Source: Muriiphilus sp048268845
GTDB taxonomy: Bacteria; Pseudomonadota; Alphaproteobacteria; Rhodobacterales; Rhodobacteraceae
DNA: 64,000 nucleotides
Reading direction: 5' to 3'
NCBI GenBank assembly: GCA_048268845.1
Contig: JBLWUQ010000002.1
Coordinates: 62,001-126,000, forward strand
This document shows, piece by piece, positions 59,447-64,000 of this stretch. The translations under genes were made by a program, and so were the position numbers. The notes under the pieces were generated by a model. It did not search any database. It was not told the origin of the DNA and saw only the letters and a program-made list of their open reading frames with translations. Every line of letters starts with the position of its first letter. The first letter of the stretch is position 1.

Positions 59447-60301
59447 ATGCCCGACCTCATCCTCGCCGCCGAATCGACAATCCGCCTTGCCGCCTTTCTG
59501 GGCGTGCTGGTCGCAATGGCGCTGTGGGAAGCGGCGGCGCCGCGCAGACGGCGGGAGATCCCGCGGGTCATCCGCTGGACGAACAATGTCGCGCTGGTCG
59601 TGCTCGACACACTCATCCTGCGGCTGTCGTTTCCGATCCTCGCCGTCGGGCTCGCGGTCATGGCCGAGGAGCGCGGCTGGGGCCTGTTCAACATCGTCGA
59701 CGTGCCGGTGTGGGTCGCCATCATCGTCTCGATGCTGCTCCTCGACCTTGCCATCTATCTGCAACACGTCATGTTCCACGCGGTTCCGGGGCTCTGGCGG
59801 CTGCACCGGATGCACCACGCCGATCTCGACCTTGATGCGACGACGGGCCTGCGCTTTCATCCCCTGGAAATCCTCATCTCGATGGGGATCAAGCTGGCGG
59901 TGGTGGCGGCGCTTGGCCCGCCCGCCGTCGCGGTGCTGCTGTTCGAGGTGATCCTGAACGCCACCGCGCTGTTCAACCACGCCAATATCGACCTGCCGCG
60001 CCCCATGGACCGGGTGTTGCGGCTGATCGTCGTCACGCCCGACATGCACCGCGTTCACCACTCCGTCGATCCGCGCGAGACGAACTCGAACTACGGCTTC
60101 AACCTGCCGTGGTGGGACCGGCTGCTTGGCACCTACATCGCCCAGCCCGCCAGGGGCCATGACGGGATGGAGATCGGCATCGAGCAGTTTCGCACAAGGC
60201 GCGATCTCTGGCTTGACCGGATGCTCATCCAGCCCGTTCGCGGCCCGGCGAGCGGCCATGCGCTCGATCCGCGCATCACCGCAAGGGAGCCATCCGAATG
60301 A
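59447..60301 (+). CDS. Membrane sterol desaturase/fatty acid hydroxylase family protein
   Basis: A 284-residue di-iron membrane hydroxylase. The histidine boxes are HVMFH (in LQHVMFHAVPG), HRMHH (LHRMHHADLD) and HRVHH (DMHRVHHSVDP); further His residues lie in FNHANI. About four helices surround them. Such enzymes hydroxylate or desaturate lipids using O2. ATG 59447 is the first Met with a plausible hydrophobic N-terminus; the open frame upstream lies in the divergent control region. Stop overlaps the MFS start by 4 bp. Confidence 0.92.
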   Translation: MPDLILAAESTIRLAAFLGVLVAMALWEAAAPRRRREIPRVIRWTNNVALVVLDTLILRLSFPILAVGLAVMAEERGWGLFNIVDVPVWVAIIVSMLLLDLAIYLQHVMFHAVPGLWRLHRMHHADLDLDATTGLRFHPLEILISMGIKLAVVAALGPPAVAVLLFEVILNATALFNHANIDLPRPMDRVLRLIVVTPDMHRVHHSVDPRETNSNYGFNLPWWDRLLGTYIAQPARGHDGMEIGIEQFRTRRDLWLDRMLIQPVRGPASGHALDPRITAREPSE

Positions 60302-61608
60302 CCGCCACCGATCTTCAGCGCGGCATCCGCGAGAACGTTGGCCAGGTCCTGCACCAGTTGATCCAGGTGATGCTGGTCGGCTTCGCCATCGGCATGACGC
60401 GCACGGTCGTCCCGGCGCTGGCGGAAAGCGAGTTCGGGCTTGAGCGTGGGTCGTTTTTGTTGCTGACCTCGTTCGTGGTGGCCTTTGGTGCAGTCAAGGC
60501 GGTGATGAACTTCGTCGCCGGGCGCTGGTCGGAACGGGTCGGGCGCAAGCTTGTGCTGTTCTGGGGCTGGGTGGTGGCGCTGCCCATTCCGGTGATGATC
60601 TGGTATGCGCCGGACTGGAGCTGGATCGTCGCCGCGACCGTGCTGCTCGGGGTCAATCAGGGCCTGTGCTGGTCAATGACGCAGACCGCGAAGCTCGACC
60701 TCACCCGCGCCGAGGAACGCGGCCTCACCATGGGGCTCAACGAGTTCTCCGGCTATGTCGGGGTGGCGATTGCCGGCATCCTCACCGCCTATGCCGCCGA
60801 ATGGCTGGGCGCGCGCACGGGGCTGCTGGTCTTCGGCATGGCCGTCGTCGTTCTCGCGCTGGTGCTCACGGTGGTCTGGGTCAAGGACACGCTGCCCTGG
60901 GCCAGGGCCGAAACCGCCGCGCACAAGGCCGCGCCGCCCAAATCGCTGCCGCGCTATCCGACGGGCGTGTCCGAGCAACCCGGCACGGCCGAGGTCTTTG
61001 CCGTGATGAGCTGGCGCGACCGGCGCCTTTTCGCGATCAGCCAGGCAGGGCTGGTCGAGAAGTTCGTCGACGCCCTTGTCTGGGCGCTGTTTCCCGTCTT
61101 CCTCGTGTCGAGGGGCGCAAGCCTGACCGAGGTCGGCTGGATCGTCGGGGTCTATGGCTTTGTCTGGGGCGGCTCGCAGCTCTTTACCGGGCGGCTGTCG
61201 GACCATGTCGGTCGCTTCTGGCCCAACGTGCTGGGCATGTGGATCAGCGGCGCGGGCGTGGCGCTGGTGGTGCTGGGCGAGGGCAGCCTTTGGTGGTCGG
61301 TCTCGGCCGCGGTGGCGGGCTTCGGGATGGCGCTGCTCTACCCGAACCTCTCGGCGGCGGTGGCCGACATCACGCCGCCGGCCTGGCGCGGCTCGGCAAT
61401 CGGCATCTACCGCTTCTGGCGCGATCTGGGCTACGCGATCGGGGCGCTCGGCCTCGGCCTCGCCGCAAGTCTGACGGGCGCGGCGGAGGCGGCGTTCTGG
61501 TTCGTCGCGATCTCGATGTTCGTCTCGGGCGGCGTGCTGTTCTGGCTCGGCGAGGAGACCCACCCACGGCTCAACCCCGCGCGCGGCCCGGAGCAAGGCA
61601 ATGACTGA
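60298..61608 (+). CDS. Major facilitator superfamily transporter
   Basis: A 436-residue transporter with twelve predicted helices. The loop after helix 2 reads NFVAGRWSERVGRKLVLFWG, the MFS A-motif (G-x-x-x-[DER]-R-x-G-[RK]), and its counterpart in the second half is LFTGRLSDHVGRFWPNVLG. A central loop of about 50 residues links the halves. Translationally coupled to the hydroxylase gene and presumably under the ArsR-rhodanese protein. Substrate unknown; export of a sulfur or metalloid species or of a lipid product is possible. Confidence 0.92.
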   Translation: MTATDLQRGIRENVGQVLHQLIQVMLVGFAIGMTRTVVPALAESEFGLERGSFLLLTSFVVAFGAVKAVMNFVAGRWSERVGRKLVLFWGWVVALPIPVMIWYAPDWSWIVAATVLLGVNQGLCWSMTQTAKLDLTRAEERGLTMGLNEFSGYVGVAIAGILTAYAAEWLGARTGLLVFGMAVVVLALVLTVVWVKDTLPWARAETAAHKAAPPKSLPRYPTGVSEQPGTAEVFAVMSWRDRRLFAISQAGLVEKFVDALVWALFPVFLVSRGASLTEVGWIVGVYGFVWGGSQLFTGRLSDHVGRFWPNVLGMWISGAGVALVVLGEGSLWWSVSAAVAGFGMALLYPNLSAAVADITPPAWRGSAIGIYRFWRDLGYAIGALGLGLAASLTGAAEAAFWFVAISMFVSGGVLFWLGEETHPRLNPARGPEQGND

Positions 61609-61742
61609 CGCGTCAAACTCCCGGATGGGGGCCGGGCCGGGCGGGTCACACCGTCTGGATTGACCGAACCCAGCCCATTATTGCTGTATCAAGGCGCCGC
61701 AAGATACCGTCTACCCGGTCGTGCAGCGCGTTGACGCAGCAC

Positions 61743-61877
61743 TCATTTCTTCTTTTTCTCGCCGAGGCTCACGGGTGCCTTGCTCTTGGCGAAATCCGCC
61801 GTCGCGCTGACCTTTTCCTTGACCTTTTTCGGTTTCTTGGCTTCTCGACTGCCGCGTTGTTTGTCGCCTTTTGACAT
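61743..61877 (-). CDS. Small Lys-rich conserved-type protein (44 residues)
   Basis: ATG 61877 to TGA 61743 encodes 44 residues beginning MSKGDKQRGSREAKKPKK and ending SLGEKKKK; nearly 40 percent are Lys or Arg. GGAG lies about 9 nt upstream of the ATG. Short proteins with the xKGxxRxxREAKKPKK opening are common in Alpha- and Gammaproteobacteria and have no known role; by composition it could bind nucleic acid. It is convergent to the MFS gene, 134 nt away. Confidence 0.7.
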   Translation of the reverse strand: MSKGDKQRGSREAKKPKKVKEKVSATADFAKSKAPVSLGEKKKK

Positions 61878-62380
61878 CGTTTCATCTCCATGGTTGGTGT
61901 TTCATCGACGTGCCTCGTCGATCTGATTGTCGGTCTTGCTGCTGCGTCCTGCACCGTGCTCGCCTGCCAATCCGGCGGATCAGGTTGCGAGATCGTCCGT
62001 CCGCCCGTCAGGACGGCGCCGGGCGCGGATACTGTCGTGGGGGTGGTTTGAACGGCACGAAAAGCTCCTTTCTCGGAAATCCAAGGGAGCATGGCGATGT
62101 TCAGGCACGGTTTGGCGCTCGCCATACCAGAGCACCATCACCAATGAGATGATGCTTCACGACCGGAACGGCAATGGCCGGCAGAAAATATATGCCCGAT
62201 CCGGCTCCGCGCGCTCGACAGGGGCGGTGCCATCAGCCGGGCCCGCCCCCAATTGGCCCTTGCCGAAAGACGCATCCCGGCGGCCAGACGCCATCCGGAA
62301 AGCGCGTCCGCCATGCGCGACGCGTGTTGCAACCCTCGGCCCGAGGTGCGGTCATCTGGTCGGAGGGTCGGTCCGAACGA
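61878..62380. other. 503-bp intergenic region, no gene recognised
   Basis: The stretch upstream of the small basic gene and downstream of the DksA-like gene has no frame with support. GCTCCTT (62064-62070) and AAGGGAGC (62083-62090) could form a hairpin. The DksA-like transcript would end in this region; no clear terminator with a U run was found. Confidence 0.4.
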
Positions 62381-62716
62381 CTATGATTTCGCTGGCCCCG
62401 CACCGGCGCAATCGCGGCACAAGACGGCATAGGGAACGATATCAAGACGCTCCCTGGCGATCTCCTCGTCGCACTTCTTGCAGATACCGTAGGTGCCATT
62501 CGCAATGCGAACCAGAGCCCGGCCCAGAAGCTGGATTTCCCGCTCGCCCGTGCGGCCCAGACCTTCGAGCACCTCGTCGTCCTGCAACTCGATCGCCTGA
62601 TCCGCCAGATCCGGATCGGCGGTCACATCCAGCGCCTCATCCACGTTCCTCAGACGATCGTTGAGTTCTTCCAGACGGGCCTCGATCTGCCGTTTGTGTC
62701 GCTCGATATCCAGCAT
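62381..62716 (-). CDS. TraR/DksA-family zinc-finger protein
   Basis: A 111-residue protein. Residues about 1-75 form a coiled-coil hairpin (RHKRQIEARLEELNDRLRNV, with PDLADQAIE near the tip), and residues about 75-105 the four-Cys zinc knuckle CKKCDEEI...CRDC. Shorter than DksA itself (about 150) and longer than TraR (about 73), it belongs to the group of small DksA-like proteins that may act in the RNA polymerase secondary channel. ATG 62716 follows an AGAC purine stretch. Confidence 0.9.
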   Translation of the reverse strand: MLDIERHKRQIEARLEELNDRLRNVDEALDVTADPDLADQAIELQDDEVLEGLGRTGEREIQLLGRALVRIANGTYGICKKCDEEIARERLDIVPYAVLCRDCAGAGPAKS

Positions 62717-62854
62717 GTCAGTCTCCAGGGTTGAAGGTCGCGGTCACGGATCAAAGGCAGTCACGATAGGTCTCATCCTCGCCTTTGGCAATCAGGCTCG
62801 CCAGCGCGCGTTTCCGCACCTGCTTCGGCCCGCAGGAGGAGCACCAATTGCCCG

Positions 62855-64000
62855 TCAAAGAACCGCCGCAACGGCCGCCGCGAAGGGCTGCACCTGATCC
62901 GGCCGCAGCCCGGCCAGGCTGACCCTGCCATCGCTGACAAGATAGACGCCATGATCGCGCTGCAACTGCGCCACCTGATCGGCAGACAGCGGCAGCAACG
63001 AGAACATGCCTTTCTGGTTCGCCAGAGCCGCGAAAAGATCGGCATCGACCTCGGTCAGCGCCGCACTCAGCGCGACCCGGATTCCGGTGACCCGTTCGCG
63101 CATCGCATCGACCTCGCCGATCCATTCGGCGCGCAACTCGTCGTCGCCAAGGATATCGCGCACGATCGCCGCGCCATGGTCGGGCGGCATCGAATAGGCG
63201 ATGCGGTTCTGTTCCGACAGCCGGGCGCGGGCGATGCCGGCCTGCGCCTCGGTCGCTGTGAGCACGAAGGCCGCGCCGGTCCGGTCACGGTAGATGCCGA
63301 AATTCTTCGAACAGCTATAGGCGACCAGCATCTCGGGCATCCGCGAGCAGAGGTGGCGCAACGCGGCGGCATCCTGATCCAGCCCGTCGCCGAACCCCTG
63401 ATAGGCGATATCGACAAACGGAATCACGCCACGTTCCAGCAGCGCGTCGCCGATCCTGGCCCAGGTGGCGGGGCTGGGGTCGGCCCCGGTCGGGTTGTGG
63501 CAGCAGCCGTGCAGCAGCATCACATCGCCCGGCGCCATGGCAGCGATGCTCGCGAGCAGGCCGGTTTCGTCCACCGCGCCGCTGACCGGATCGAAATAGC
63601 GGTAGATGGAAGTCGGGATGCCGCAATCGGCGAGGATCGCCAGATGGTTGACCCAGGTCGGATCGGGCACATGAACCGTGGCGCCGGGTGCCTGGTGCGA
63701 GATCAGCCCGGCAAGGCAGCGCAACGCTCCGGCCCCGCCGGTGGTCTGCACCCCGGCCAGCCGCGCCACCGGCGCCTGCGAGCCGAACGCCAGATCGCGG
63801 ACCCGCTCGACGAACAGCGGATCACCCGCCGGCCCGACATAGGCCTTGGTTTCAGCGGTCGCGTTCCGCCGTGCCTCGACCCGGCGCACCACGTCCATGA
63901 TCGGGGTCACGCCGCTTTCGTCGCGGTAGACCCCGACCCCGAGATCCATCTTTTCGGGCCGGGTGTCGGCGCGAAAGCGCTCCATCAGCGACAGTATCTT
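62855..64000 (-). CDS. Aromatic/aspartate aminotransferase (TyrB/AspC family), 5' end missing
   Basis: The minus-strand frame is open to the right edge (KILSL precedes the Met at 63985), so at least 382 residues are inside and the true start lies outside. It is a class I pyridoxal-phosphate aminotransferase of the AspC/TyrB type: MDLGVGVYRDESG, TTGGAGALRCL, LLHGCCHNPTGADP, PFVDIAYQGFGDGL, and the Schiff-base lysine in VAYSCSKNFGIYRDRTGA, with the substrate Arg near the C-terminal VSLAGL. It transfers amino groups between aspartate or aromatic amino acids and 2-oxoglutarate. Only about 15-20 residues of a family of about 395 are missing. Confidence 0.92.
   Translation of the reverse strand, partial: KILSLMERFRADTRPEKMDLGVGVYRDESGVTPIMDVVRRVEARRNATAETKAYVGPAGDPLFVERVRDLAFGSQAPVARLAGVQTTGGAGALRCLAGLISHQAPGATVHVPDPTWVNHLAILADCGIPTSIYRYFDPVSGAVDETGLLASIAAMAPGDVMLLHGCCHNPTGADPSPATWARIGDALLERGVIPFVDIAYQGFGDGLDQDAAALRHLCSRMPEMLVAYSCSKNFGIYRDRTGAAFVLTATEAQAGIARARLSEQNRIAYSMPPDHGAAIVRDILGDDELRAEWIGEVDAMRERVTGIRVALSAALTEVDADLFAALANQKGMFSLLPLSADQVAQLQRDHGVYLVSDGRVSLAGLRPDQVQPFAAAVAAVL

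Noticed and set aside
1..64000. CRISPR arrays, tRNA or rRNA genes, prophage or insertion sequences
   Set aside because: No regularly spaced direct repeats, cloverleaf candidates with CCA-adjacent acceptor stems, integrase or transposase genes were noticed on reading; a dedicated covariance-model search would be needed to exclude small RNAs.

Overview
The window is about 64 kb of GC-rich DNA. It is densely packed with genes, shows AT-biased promoter gaps, and many neighbouring genes overlap by 4 bp (ATGA/GTGA). Gene families and style (tandem Opp/Dpp and TauABC-type importers, AcuI-like reductase, DMGDH/GcvT fusion, RpiR/GntR/ArsR regulators, DksA-like protein, TSUP permease) fit an alphaproteobacterium, most likely a Rhodobacterales-type heterotroph; this is inference. 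No tRNA, rRNA, CRISPR array, transposase, phage gene or origin was seen. The window starts inside an aminotransferase gene and ends inside another.

Region 1 (about 2.5-20.2 kb) is the most unusual part. Eleven minus-strand genes follow one another: two paralogous oligopeptide-type binding proteins, a cyclic amidohydrolase (hydantoinase/dihydropyrimidinase family), a nitrilase-fold carbamoyl amidase, a luciferase-like oxidoreductase, an F420:NADP oxidoreductase, then cofE, cofD, cofC, a fused FO synthase (fbiC), and an RpiR-type regulator. The matching permeases and ATPases (dppBCDF-type) diverge from the same intergenic region. Coenzyme F420 synthesis, F420H2 regeneration, a candidate F420H2-using enzyme, ring-opening and decarbamoylating hydrolases and the importer are thus placed together. 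The arrangement resembles reductive pyrimidine breakdown (reduce ring, open ring, remove carbamoyl), with an F420H2-dependent step in place of a flavin/NADPH dehydrogenase. This is a hypothesis.

Region 2 (20.3-30.7 kb) has two divergent catabolic sets. Minus strand: aldehyde dehydrogenase, NDP-forming acyl-CoA ligase, enoyl-CoA hydratase. Plus strand: an FAD/folate amine dehydrogenase (DMGDH-like), a D-2-hydroxyacid dehydrogenase and a ThDP enzyme. They could form a route amine -> hydroxyacid -> oxoacid -> aldehyde -> acid -> acyl-CoA.

Region 3 (31-39.7 kb): acuI-like reductase and enoyl-CoA hydratase (+), feruloyl-CoA-synthetase-like ligase and GntR regulator (-), and a polar amino acid ABC importer with an FMN-dependent 2-hydroxyacid oxidase (+). 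Three promoters here share an ATATTGAAATAT-type element, so they probably form a regulon of the GntR protein.

Region 4 (39.7-44.5 kb): structured leader, 31-codon ORF, ferric-reductase-like flavocytochrome, P1B-4 metal-exporting ATPase, and a DUF2945-DUF488 pair. Region 5 (45-51.8 kb): second complete Opp/Dpp importer with its binding protein and a BAAT/acyl-CoA-thioesterase-like hydrolase. Region 6 (51.9-58.6 kb): Tat-exported binding protein, ATPase, permease and FCD-GntR regulator (-), divergent from FAH-family hydrolase, RraA-family aldolase-like protein, 3-hydroxyisobutyrate-dehydrogenase-like reductase and a TSUP permease (+). Region 7 (58.7-64 kb): ArsR-rhodanese regulator divergent from a membrane fatty acid hydroxylase and an MFS transporter, then a 44-residue basic protein, a DksA/TraR-like zinc protein and an aromatic/aspartate aminotransferase cut by the right edge.
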